Shown here: positions 28,017 through 36,452 of the stretch, piece after piece | Numbering within the stretch: the stretch's first letter is position 1 | How the letters are laid out: each line of letters begins with the position of its first letter | Assembly (NCBI GenBank): GCA_029834535.1 | Contig: JAQMWT010000199.1 | Location: forward strand, 1 to 36,452 | Source of the DNA: Chrysophaeum taylorii | Lineage: Eukaryota > Sar > Pelagophyceae > Pelagomonadales > Pelagomonadaceae | Direction of reading: 5' to 3' | Length of the DNA stretch: 36,452 bases | Notes under the pieces: generated by a model | Database searches by the model: none | Seen by the model: the letters and a program-made list of their open reading frames with translations, nothing else | What the model was told of the DNA's origin: nothing | Made by a program: the position numbers and the translations under genes

Positions 28017-30663
28017 TTAGAGAACGGCGTTGTTACCCGGGAGCTGGCGAAAAGCCTCAGCGCTGGCATGGGCTGCCCGAGCGGCAGTCTGGCGAAGACG
28101 ACGGTGGGGTTCCTCTTCGCTCTCCTTCCTCTCCTCGTCGTCGCCACTGTCGTCCATCCGTTGGTAATTCCGCTCCGCTCTCATCCTCTTCGCAGCGGCC
28201 TTGACGGCGTCGTTGCGGCCACCGCCGCGCTTCATTTTGGGCCTTCCGCGAGGCCGTGGGACGGAGAGCGGCTTGGTAAGGGCCGTCTCTGCCGGGACCA
28301 CCGAGCCAAAGTCCGGCACAGGCAACTGGCCGGCGGCAAGGTACTGAGACTTCATCAGGGCCGTCGTGTCGAGGCGCGAGACGCACTCCTGCAGCGTCTT
28401 GCCCGCGCACTCATTGATAACAGCGGCAACGTGAATGCACGGAAACTCGTTGACTTGGGGTCCGCCACAATCGCAGGTTGGGCAGTCATGGTGGATATTC
28501 ACGTGGAAGACGCGTCGACTGCAGAAGGCGCGCGCCTGCCCCCCCCCCGCCAGACCAGGCGATGCGCGTCACTTGATCCCTCGCGGCCACTTCGACCTCG
28601 GCGAGCTTGCCGATCGCTTTTGTCGTCGCAAATGTCGACATGCTGCTCGCCTCTGCCGCATACTTGTCAATCTTCTCCTCGCTCATCTCGACGAAACGAA
28701 CAAGTGCAGCAGCCGGGTCCTCGATTTCCCGGACCTCCTTTAACAGAGACCAGAGCGACTCGACCTGGTTCGAGGTGTGGTTTTGTGGAGGAGACCCGCG
28801 TTCTGCAGCGCGCACTGTACATCTCGTGGGAACTTGTCCACGAACGATTTTTCCTTCGGCGAGAGCTTCTCGTACGCAACCTGGTGTGCGTGCTCGCTCG
28901 TCGCCTCCACCTGTGAAACGTCTGTCGCTAACACGAGATTGACAACATTGAGAGTGACAAAAGGCGACATTGCGAGACTCGGACGAATACGAAGTTGAAG
29001 TACCGATCCTTGGTTCCCTTGGTGCCGGATTTGCCGGCGAGCAAGGTTCCTCTGTGCTCCTTGCACAGAAACATGCGTCCACGATGAATTTCATTCTGAA
29101 TAGCGGCAGCACCGCCCTTGTCGCCGTCGACGATGAACACGGTGGTGGCAGTGTCGATCTTTTCCTCGCCGTAGTACTCCTTGCCCTCGCGGAACAGTCG
29201 GAACCAGCTCTCCGTGGACTCGTTCTCGGTGGTGTGCGTGAAGACGAGGGGAGTGATGTGGTAGTTCGAGTCGTAGCCCGTCACGGCGCCGAAATTACCG
29301 CCGTCGACATGCTTGGCCCTGGCGAAATCGGCCGCAAACACTGGCTTGATCAAGTTGCCCTGGAGCATCCTCCAGGTCGTGGGCGGAGCGACGACCCAGC
29401 CCCTGTAATAGACCTTGTCCGGATCGGCCCGCGGCAACGTTGCCTCGTCTAGGGTGACCTGCTTCTCACGGGGCCTGCCCTTATTGAAGAGCTTGAGGTC
29501 CGCCTTGGCGCGTGCTACGACGATAGCGTTCATTTGATCGGCGGTGGCAGTGAGCAACTTGGCGTGCCAGCCCGCGTCCTGTAGCGCTTGGATGTAAGGT
29601 TTGATTTTCTTCAGGTTGTCGCTCGGCTTTCCACGGAGCTGGAGGGCAGCCATCGACGTCACACGCGTTACTAGGTCTTCGGAAGGGGTCACAAGACAAA
29701 TGGGTGCGAGTGCCGCCTTGACACCTGAGCGGGGCACGGACATGCGGTTTCCCCTTTGGGACTGCACGGCGACTTGAGCCAAGACTTCCGCCGAGTAAGC
29801 CGTCCTACGATCGCGGTGCGGGTGCGAGTCGGCGTCTCGTCTATCACGACGCCCATCGACCGAGAGCATCCCGCAATCCGGGTCGTGTCGCTTGAAGTTA
29901 CAACCTTCCAGGACGCGACGCCTGAGACCTCGCGGCGGCGGGCGTCGAATAAATGGGAACACGTCGGCTGCGTACAGACCGTTCGCAGCCGCGTACGGTT
30001 GTTGATGGGCTTGACTTTGGAGCGCGGATGGGCCGTGTCGAGGAACGTAAGGAACGACGCACCCGAGGCCTCGGAGTACTCCATCGCCGTCACCAGCGCC
30101 CCCTTTTGGATTTCCAGCTCGTCACCGACTCTTCCTTCTCGCCGTTGTACGAGTTCAGCACGGCGCGCGCGCGTAACAACTCCTCGGCGCGCAGTTCTTT
30201 ATCCCAGTCGACCGTACTGAGCTCCCTCAGCGAGCGCGGAGCGCGCCAGGACTGCTCCTCGTCCTCCGCCGCGATCCGTGCCTTGCGCTCCTTATCAGCC
30301 TTGGCCTTATTGGCCTACTTCTCGGACTCCGTCAAAGCCGTGCGCCGCACGAGCGCGGCGGCCTCCTGCTCAATCTCTTCCTCCCCAAAACTCTCCTCCT
30401 CCGACGACTCGCCGAGCGCGATTGCCACCGCTGCTAAGTTCTGCGACACAGGAGCCATCGTCGGCGGCACTGATGTCATCGGCGGCACTTTCTGTCTGCA
30501 GCACGGTCGCCTCTTGCTTGGTGGCAACAACTCCTGAGACTGGAGCGCGCAGCTTGCGGCAGGAAAGGATTATGCGCGCTGACTTCTTACCTTGCTTCGA
30601 CCGTGCCCTTGGCTTCTCGAGGGTGCCGAGCGGGTTGAGGAGCGCTTCCTTCCCGTCGTCCAA
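28017..30663 (-). pseudogene. MULE transposase, frame-broken, with SWIM zinc finger
   Basis: Probable start at 30663 (MDDGKEALLNPLGTLEKPRA). An acidic stretch (GESSEEESFGEEEIEQEAAA), a TAG at 30315-30317 and a charged helix follow. Frame 30093-29689 carries a zinc-finger-like segment (RLRTVCTQPTCSHLFDARRR ... SWKVVTSSDTTRIAGC), as found N-terminal in MuDR proteins. Frame 29962-28928 has the MULE domain: VFAADFARAKHVDGGNFGAV, GYDSNYHITPLVF.. and VFIVDGDKGGAAAIQNEI, with CKEH after it. Further frames give NQVESLWSLLKEVREIEDPA and the SWIM finger CDCGGPQVNEFPCIHVAAVI (28502-28017; C-x-C-x(n)-C-x-H), then a basic, AT-hook-like tail (PRPRGRPKMKRGG). At least four frame changes are needed. One lies near a run of ten C at 28541-28552, a likely slippage site. 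MULE transposases bind TIRs and catalyse cut-and-paste transposition. Confidence 0.82.
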
Positions 30664-30767
30664 CCTTCAAACTGCCCACGAGCTTCAAACCGAAAGGGGT
30701 TACCGCCAGAGGGGTAAGGAAAAAACAATGTGAAGCAACAGTCAAACTTGTGACACTTATCCTTACT

Positions 30768-31746
30768 ACAAGTGCAGGCCAGTAAGTTCACCTAGTCCCA
30801 ATCTCTAACCCCAGTAAGTTCACCTGGTCCCAGTAAGTTTCATATAAGTTCACCTGGTCAGTTTGATCCGCACGCGCCGCCAACCTTTGAGTTTACTCTA
30901 AAAACCCTTTACTCTAAAAACCCCAGTATGTTCACCTGGTCCCAGTTTCACCTGGTCACTCAGTTCACCTAGTCCCAATCTCAAACCCCAGTAAGTTCAC
31001 GTGGTCCCAGTAAGTTCACCTATAGTGCGCGTGTAGACGCAGGGAGGGGGCTTATCGGTATTGCGCAGCACGTGTGGGGTAGGGTGGAGTCGTCGACCCA
31101 GATGAGTATATCCTCGGGGATGCCGATCGACAGAGAGCCACGTAGAGCTGAAAGTGGCAGAAGACGGGCTTGGGAAAGAGGACGTCGACCTCGCGGGGCG
31201 TCTGGCCCTGGCTCTTGTTGATCGTTTGGCGTAGGCGGGCCTTAAGGGATACAAGTTGGAGGAGCCTCGGTGACAACGACACGATCGACACGATCGATCA
31301 TGTATCTGGTACCGTTGCAGTGGCCGTGCGACGGGTCGAGGTTGCGAAGACATTAAGCTCGCCATCAAAGTCAGCATGCCGTTGGTTGTCAGGGAGTTGA
31401 AAACTCTACTGTAAAGAGCGAGGCGTCGTCTTCCGACCCAGCCTGGTCAGCCGAAAAGAACTCCGACGCCTCGTCTCCGGGAAAAAAAGGCCGCGGTCAT
31501 ATGCGCGTTGTCAGCATCGACAACATCGTTTCGACGGGGCGTGAGAATGGCGCGCTGAAAGAGCCGCCGCGGGTCGTGGAAATAGTCTGCGAGGTCGCCG
31601 TTGACGGCTTGGAGGATCACTGTCTGGCTCGCGGGCCTACCTGATCCTTACTCTCGCGCCTACCTGATCCTTACCCTAAATCGTCGGACAAACAAACAGA
31701 CAGACAAACAGACAGACAAACAGACAGACAAACATCTGTCGATTAG
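30768..31746 (-). repeat. Arm unit 3 (-), right arm of the MULE
   Basis: Inverted copy of units 1 and 2: on the minus strand it runs from CTAATCGACAGATG (31746) through the microsatellite, helicase remnant (about 31640-31060) and AGGTGAACTTACTGGG array to GGCCTGCACTTGT (30768). Unlike the other copies, the triplet after FFSAD is CAG rather than TAG. This unit therefore keeps a less damaged state at that site, although it has frameshifts elsewhere. Confidence 0.9.
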
Positions 31747-32450
31747 TAGTTAGGACTAATCGACAGATGTTTGTCTGTCTGTCTGTTTGTCTGTTTGTTT
31801 GTTTGTCCCCCGATTTAGGGTAAGGATCAGGTAGGCCCGCGAGCCAGACAGTGATCCTCCAAGCCGTCTACGGCGACCTCGCAGACTGTTTCCACGACCC
31901 GCGGCGGCTCTTTCAGCGCGCCATTCTCACGCCCCCGAAACGACGTTGTCGATGATGACAACGCGCGCATGACCGCGGCCTTTTTCCCGAGACGAGGCGT
32001 CGGAGTTCTTTTCGGCTGACTAGGCTGGGTCGGAAGACGACGCCTCGCTCTTTACAGTAGAGTTTTCAACTCCCGGACAACCAACAGCATGCTGAATTGG
32101 ATCGCGACCTTAATGCCTTCGCAACCTCGACCCGCCGCACGGCCACTGCAACGGTACCAGATACATGATCGATCGTGTCGTGTCACCGAGGCTCCTCCAA
32201 CCTGTATCCCTTAAGGCCCGCCGACGCCAAACAACAACAACAAGAGCCAGGGCCAGACGCCCCGCGAGGTCGGCGTCCTCTTGCCCAACCCGTCTTCTGC
32301 CACGTCCAGCTCTACGTGGCTCTCTGTCGATCGGCAACCCCGAGGATATGCTCTTCTGAGTCGACGACTCCACCCTACCCCACACGTGCTGCGCAATACC
32401 GATAAGCCCCCTCCCGGCGTCTACACGCGCACTGTAGGTGAACTTACTGG
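31000..32450. repeat. Large palindrome: units 3 and 4 head to head
   Basis: Arms 31746 leftward and 31756 rightward are inverted copies for at least 700 bp, with only a 9-bp spacer TAGTTAGGA (31747-31755). The inner arms comprise CATCTGTCGATTAG and its complement plus complementary TTTG/TCTG runs; the outer arms comprise the helicase remnants. Such a structure can form a hairpin or cruciform. Confidence 0.9.
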
Positions 32451-32766
32451 GACCAGGTGAACTTACGGGGTTTGAGATTGGGACTAGGTGAACTGAGTGA
32501 CCAGGTGAAACTGGGACCAGGTGAACATACTGGGGTTTTAGAGTAAAGGGTTTTAGAGTAAACTCAAAGGTTGCGCGCGTGCGTGCGGATCAAAGCAGCT
32601 TAGATTGGCGGAGGAGCGAGCGACGAGCTCAAAGGGTAGTTGTGTGAGCTAGGTGAACTTACTGACCAGGTGTGAACTATATGAAACTTACTGGGACCAG
32701 GTGAACTTACTGGGTTAGAGATTGGGACTAGGTGAACTTACTGGCGAACTATGGCCTGCACTTGTC
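31756..32766 (+). repeat. Arm unit 4 (+)
   Basis: Boundary, microsatellite (31771-31806), CGATTTAGGGTAAGGATCAG, helicase remnant (31851-32405, with small deletions such as GCCCCCGAAACGACG and an AACAACAACAACAAG insertion), repeat array with the GCAGCTTAGATTGGCGGAG island, and GGCCTGCACTTGTC. A TAG follows FFSAD-like sequence. Confidence 0.9.
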
Positions 32767-32773
32767 CTTACTA

Positions 32774-33866
32774 CTAATCGACAGATGTTTGTCTGTTTGT
32801 TTGTTGTCTGTCTGTTTGTTTGTCCCCGATTTAGGGTAAGGATCAGGTAGGCCCGCGAGCCAGACAGTGATCCTCCAAGCCGTCTACGGCGACCTCGCAG
32901 ACTATTTCCACGACCCGCGGCGGCTCTTTCGGCGCGCCATTCTCACGCCCCGTCGAAACGATGTTGTCGATGCTGACAACGCGCGCATGACCGCGGCCTT
33001 TTTTCCCGGAGACGAGGCGTCGGAGTTCTTTTCGGCCGACTAGGTTGGGTCGGAAGACGACGCCTCGCTCTTTACAGTCGAGTTTTCGACTCCCTGACAA
33101 CCAACGGCATGCTGACTTTGATCGCGAGCTTAAAGTCTTCGCAACCTCGACCCGTCGCACGGCCACTGCAACGGTACCAGATACATGATCGATCGTGTCG
33201 TGTCACCGAGGCTCCTCCAACCTGTATCCCTTAAGGCCCGCCGACGCCAAACGCTCAATCAAGCCAGGGCCAGACGCCCCGCGAGGTCGGCGTCCTCTTG
33301 CCCAAGCCCGTCTTCTGCCACGTCCAGCTCTACGTGGCTCTCTGTCGATCGGCAACCCCGGATATGTGCTGAGTCGACGACTCCACCCTACCCACACGTG
33401 CTGCGCAATACCGATAAGCCCTCCCGGCGTCTACACGCGCACTGTAGGTGAACTTACTGGGACCAGGTGAACTTACTGGGTTTGAGATTGGGACTAGAAC
33501 TGAGTGACCAGGTTACACTTACTGGGACCAGGTGAACTTACTGGGGTTTAGAGTAAAGGGAAGTAAACTCAAAGGTTGGCGGCGTGTGCGGATCAAAGCA
33601 GCTTAGATTGGCGGAGGCGAGAGCGACGAGCTCGAAGGAGAGGTTGGGTGGGAGCTAGTGAACTTACTGACCAGGTGAACTTATATTAAACTTACCTACT
33701 GACCAGGTGAACTTACTGGGTTTGATTATTGGGAAGGGACTACGGTGAACGTACTGTCCTGTTAACTTATATGAAACTAACTGGGACTTCAGGGTGCAGA
33801 CTTACTGGGGTTTAGACTGGGGGTGGGGGGGGGGACAGCTTGCCGTCTTACTGGCCTGCACTTGTC
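32774..33866 (+). repeat. Arm unit 5 (+)
   Basis: Same order of modules as unit 4, helicase remnant 32867-33415. The helicase start lies 1016 bp after that of unit 4. The repeat-array part (33440-33866) is more scrambled than in units 1-2, with many small indels and a G run at 33819-33833. Confidence 0.9.
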
Positions 33867-33876
33867 CTTAACCCGA

Positions 33877-35033
33877 CTAATCGCAACAGATGTTCTGTCT
33901 ATCCGCTGTCTGTTTGTTTGTCTTCGGTATGTCATGCTAAGGAAACGGGCGTTGGGTGCGCGTGGGGCCAACGATAATGGAGGGTGTTGTTTGTCTGCCC
34001 TCGAGAGAGTAAGGATCGGTAGCCGCGCGAGCCAGACAGTGATCCTCCAAGCCGTCTACGGCGACCTCGCAGACTGTTTCCACGACCCGCGGCGGCCTCT
34101 TTCAGCGCGCCATTCTCACGCCCCGTCGAAACGATGTTGTCGATGCTGACAACGCGCGCATGACCGCGGCCTTTTTTCCCGGAGACGAGGCGTCGGAGTT
34201 CTTTTCGGCCGACTAGGTGGGTCGGAAGACGACGCCTCGCTCTTTACAGTCGAGTTTCGAACTCCTGACAACCAACGGCATGCTGACTTTGATCGCGAGC
34301 TTAAAGTCTTCGCAACCTCGACCCGCGCCGGCCACTGCAACGGTACCAGATACATGATCGATCGTGTCGTGTCACCGAGCTCCTCAACCTGTATCCCTTG
34401 GCCCGCCGACGCCAAACGATCACCAAGAGCCAGGGCCAGACCCCCGCGAGGTCGGCGTTCCGCCTTGCGAAGCCGTCTTCTGCCACGTCCAGCTCTACGT
34501 GCTCTCTGTCGATCGGCAACCCCGAGGATATCCTCTTCTGGTTCGACGACTCACCCTACCCCACACGTGCTGCGCAATACCGATAAGCCCCCTCCCGGCG
34601 TCTACACGCGCACTAAGGTGAACTTACTGGACCAGTGGAACTTACTGGAACCAGGTGACTTACTGGGGTTAGAGATTGGGACTAGGTGAACTTAGTGACC
34701 AGGTGAACTTACTGGACCAAGTGAACTTACTGGGTTTTAGAGTAAACGCAAAGGGAGCGGCGTGTGCGGATTCAAAGCACTTGCGGGAGGTGGAGCGACG
34801 AGCTCAAGGAGAGTGGGTGTGTGGCGAGTTTTACGCCCGAACTTTACTGGGGTTGAGAGGAAACTAGGTTACTGCCGCATTTGCTGGGTAGGAAGATTGG
34901 GGGACTAGGTGACTTAACAAAACAGTGAACTTGCTGGGGCCATTAGAGATGGGGGACGGCGGCACGACATCCAAAACAGGGCAACGGGGTAGTCACGGGA
35001 GGGGACCAAGGAACTTACTGGCCGGGCACTTGT
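33877..35033 (+). repeat. Arm unit 6 (+), left of the AT-rich core
   Basis: Diverged boundary (GACTAATCGCAACAGATGTT), an atypical insert with GAAACGGGCGTTGGGTGCG (about 33930-34010), helicase remnant 34038-34586 with numerous single-base deletions, and a long degenerate repeat array ending GGCCGGGCACTTGT at 35033. It is the most decayed + unit. It is followed directly by the AT-rich core and, beyond that, an inverted unit. Confidence 0.85.
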
Positions 35034-35280
35034 TTGACATTAAAAAAAAAAGTTAACCTAAAAATATTTGTACCAGTGGAATGACACTTATAACATTTTA
35101 TAAAAAGTGACTTACACAATAGTTTTCACACTGGCACCCTCTCTACGAATGGTGGGCTATGACACTTTTAAGCTGCTGAGGGGAAAAAAAAATGCTAGCA
35201 ATTACATGTATCAAATGACACTTATGACAATACAGTGGTAATCGTTTTCATAACAATTTATTCTTAAAATCACACATTTC
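35034..35280. other. AT-rich core between inverted arms 6 and 7
   Basis: About 247 bp of sharply AT-rich DNA (for example TTAAAAAAAAAAGTTAACC, ACATTTTATAAAAAGTG), unlike the GC-rich surroundings. GACACTTAT occurs twice (about 35084 and 35218), and also at the right edge of the MULE core (30753-30761). No reading frame is supported. By position it corresponds to the MULE core of the neighbouring inverted block, so it may be the core of a non-autonomous relative. Confidence 0.6.
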
Positions 35281-36294
35281 AGCCAGTAGTTGAGTATTCC
35301 CAACTCTAACTGACAGACAGTTTCACCTGGTCCATTTGTTCACCTAGTCCAAATCTCCGCAACCCCAGTAAGTTCGGCGTAACGCACGTGACACTCCCAG
35401 GCTCCACACCCACTCCTTCGGTCTAGCTCGTCGCTCTTCGCCCCGCCATCAAAGAATAAAACTGCTTTGATCCGCACACCCGCAACCTTTGAGTTTACTC
35501 TAAACCCCCAGTAAGTTCACCTGGTCCCAGTAAGTTCACCTGGTCACTAAGTTCACCTAGTCCCAATCTCAAACCCCAGTAAGTTCACCTGGTCCCAGTA
35601 AGTTCACCTACCGTGCGCGGTGTAGCACCGCCGGGAGGGGGCTTATAGGTATTGCGGTCACGGGGTAGGGGTGGCGCCCGGGAGCACGGTGGAGTCAGTC
35701 GTCGACTCAGAAGAGTATTCTCGGGGTTGCCGATCGACAGAGAGCCACGTAGAGCTGGACGTGGCAGAAGACGGGCTTCGGGCAGAGGACGCCGACCTCG
35801 CGGGGCGTCTGGCCCTGGCTCTTGTTGATCGTTTGGCGTCGGCGGCCTTACGGATACAGGTTGGAGGAGGCCTCGGTGACAACGACACGATCGATCATGT
35901 ATCTGGTACCGTTGCAGTGGCCGTGCGACGGGTCGAGGTTGCGAAGACTTTAAGCTCGCGATCAAAGTCAGCATGCCGTTGGTTGTCAGGGAGTTCGAAA
36001 ACTCGACTGTAAGAGCGAGGCGTCGTCTTCCGACCCAACCTAGTCGGCCGAAAAGAACTCCGACGCCTCGTCTCCGGAAAAAATAGGCCGCGGTCATGCG
36101 CGCTTGTCAGCATCGACAACATCGTTCCGACGGGGCGTGAGAATGGCGCGCTGAAAGAGCCGCCGCGGGTCGTGGAAATAGTCTGCGAGGTCGCCGTAGA
36201 CGGCTTGGAGGATCACTGTCTGGCTCGCGTGCCTCCTCATCCTTACCCTACAATCGGGGACAAGACAGACAGACAGCAAACATCTGTTGATTAG
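35281..36294 (-). repeat. Arm unit 7 (-)
   Basis: Inverted unit: on the minus strand it runs from CTAATCAACAGATG (36294) through a CAGA/CAAA run, the helicase remnant (about 36215-35650, with the TAG after FFSAD) and the AGGTGAACTTACTGGG array, to a diverged end (CTACTGGCT) at 35281. It is the partner of unit 6 around the AT-rich core. Confidence 0.88.
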
Positions 36295-36300
36295 TAGTAA

Positions 36301-36452
36301 GGACAAGTGCCGGCCAGTAAGTTCACTACTCCCAATCTCTACCCCCAGTAAGTTCGGCGTAACCACGCGTGCTCCCACATACCCCCCCAAAGAACCTACC
36401 CGACTCCACGGCCACTCTCCTTTGGAGCTTCCGTCGCTCTCACCCCCGCCAC
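36301..36452 (-). repeat. Arm unit 8 (-), partial at the window edge
   Basis: Starts GGACAAGTGCCGGCCAGTAA directly after unit 7 and continues with the inverted array (GTAAGTTC.., CCCAATCTCT, GTAAGTTCGGCGTAACC) to the end of the window. The repeat block therefore extends beyond it. Confidence 0.8.

Larger units (their letters stand above)
27506..30767 (-). mobile_element. Mutator-like (MULE) core between inverted arms
   Basis: The 3.26-kb DNA between arm unit 2 (+) and arm unit 3 (-) contains one decayed minus-strand MULE transposase. The arms meet the core at the same sequence on both sides (GGCCTGCACTT at 27491-27501; its reverse complement at 30770-30780). If the arms are the TIRs, the element spans 26481-31746 with ~1-kb TIRs. 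Long TIRs are a known MULE property. A MULE inserted into a pre-existing inverted array is the alternative. Confidence 0.65.

Noticed and set aside
24864..36452. Classifying the arm units as Helitrons
   Set aside because: The PIF1 remnant hints at a Helitron source, but no 5' TC, 3' CTRR end with subterminal hairpin, or Rep domain could be seen; inverted arms around a MULE fit a TIR system better.

Overview
The window is nuclear DNA of a eukaryote, probably a unicellular alga or other protist; the sequence alone does not give the species. Evidence: a Mpv17/PMP22-family gene and a Utp4/cirhin-like ribosome-biogenesis gene, both readable without introns, sit among copia (Ty1), gypsy (Ty3) and Mutator-like (MULE) transposons, long tetranucleotide microsatellites and a 53-bp minisatellite. 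There is no bacterial operon structure. Only about 3.3 kb (14860-18087) looks like ordinary host gene space; most of the rest is mobile or repetitive.

Layout. 1-125 is a possible membrane-protein exon running off the left edge. 936-1578 is a decayed copia LTR-gag remnant. 1579-9036 is bounded by ~175-bp terminal inverted repeats (TIRs) and behaves like a 7.4-kb DNA transposon. It carries unrecognised genes (a + strand reading frame 3798-6628 with one in-frame TGA, then 6649-7656), a broken minus-strand gene, and a 409-bp retroposon-like insertion inside the right TIR. 9057-10120 is a minisatellite of ~20 units. 10475-11223 is a (CAAA)n/(CAGA)n microsatellite. 11285-14619 is a complete-ended but internally deleted gypsy element on the minus strand, with TG..CA LTRs and a primer binding site. 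14860-15348 is the Mpv17-family gene and 16462-18063 the Utp4-like gene. 18217-23862 is a dead copia element on the minus strand, broken by a stop codon, two tandem duplications and a frameshift.

23958-24677 holds a possible small gene with 19-residue repeats. From 24864 to the right edge is a remarkable block: ~1-kb units, each with the same outer motif (CTAATCGACAGATG), a short TTTG/TCTG microsatellite, a dead PIF1-type helicase C-terminal fragment and an array of AGGTGAACTTACTGGG-like repeats. Unit orientations run + + [MULE] - | + + + [AT-rich core] - -. Iterated long inverted arms thus flank two different cores, as in foldback, Galileo or long-TIR Mutator elements. The MULE transposase (28017-30663, minus) keeps its transposase-like core and SWIM zinc finger but is broken by frameshifts.

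The two host genes show no functional link to each other. The repetitive regions are best read as nested and tandemly amplified transposons in which short tandem duplications recur as an inactivating lesion.
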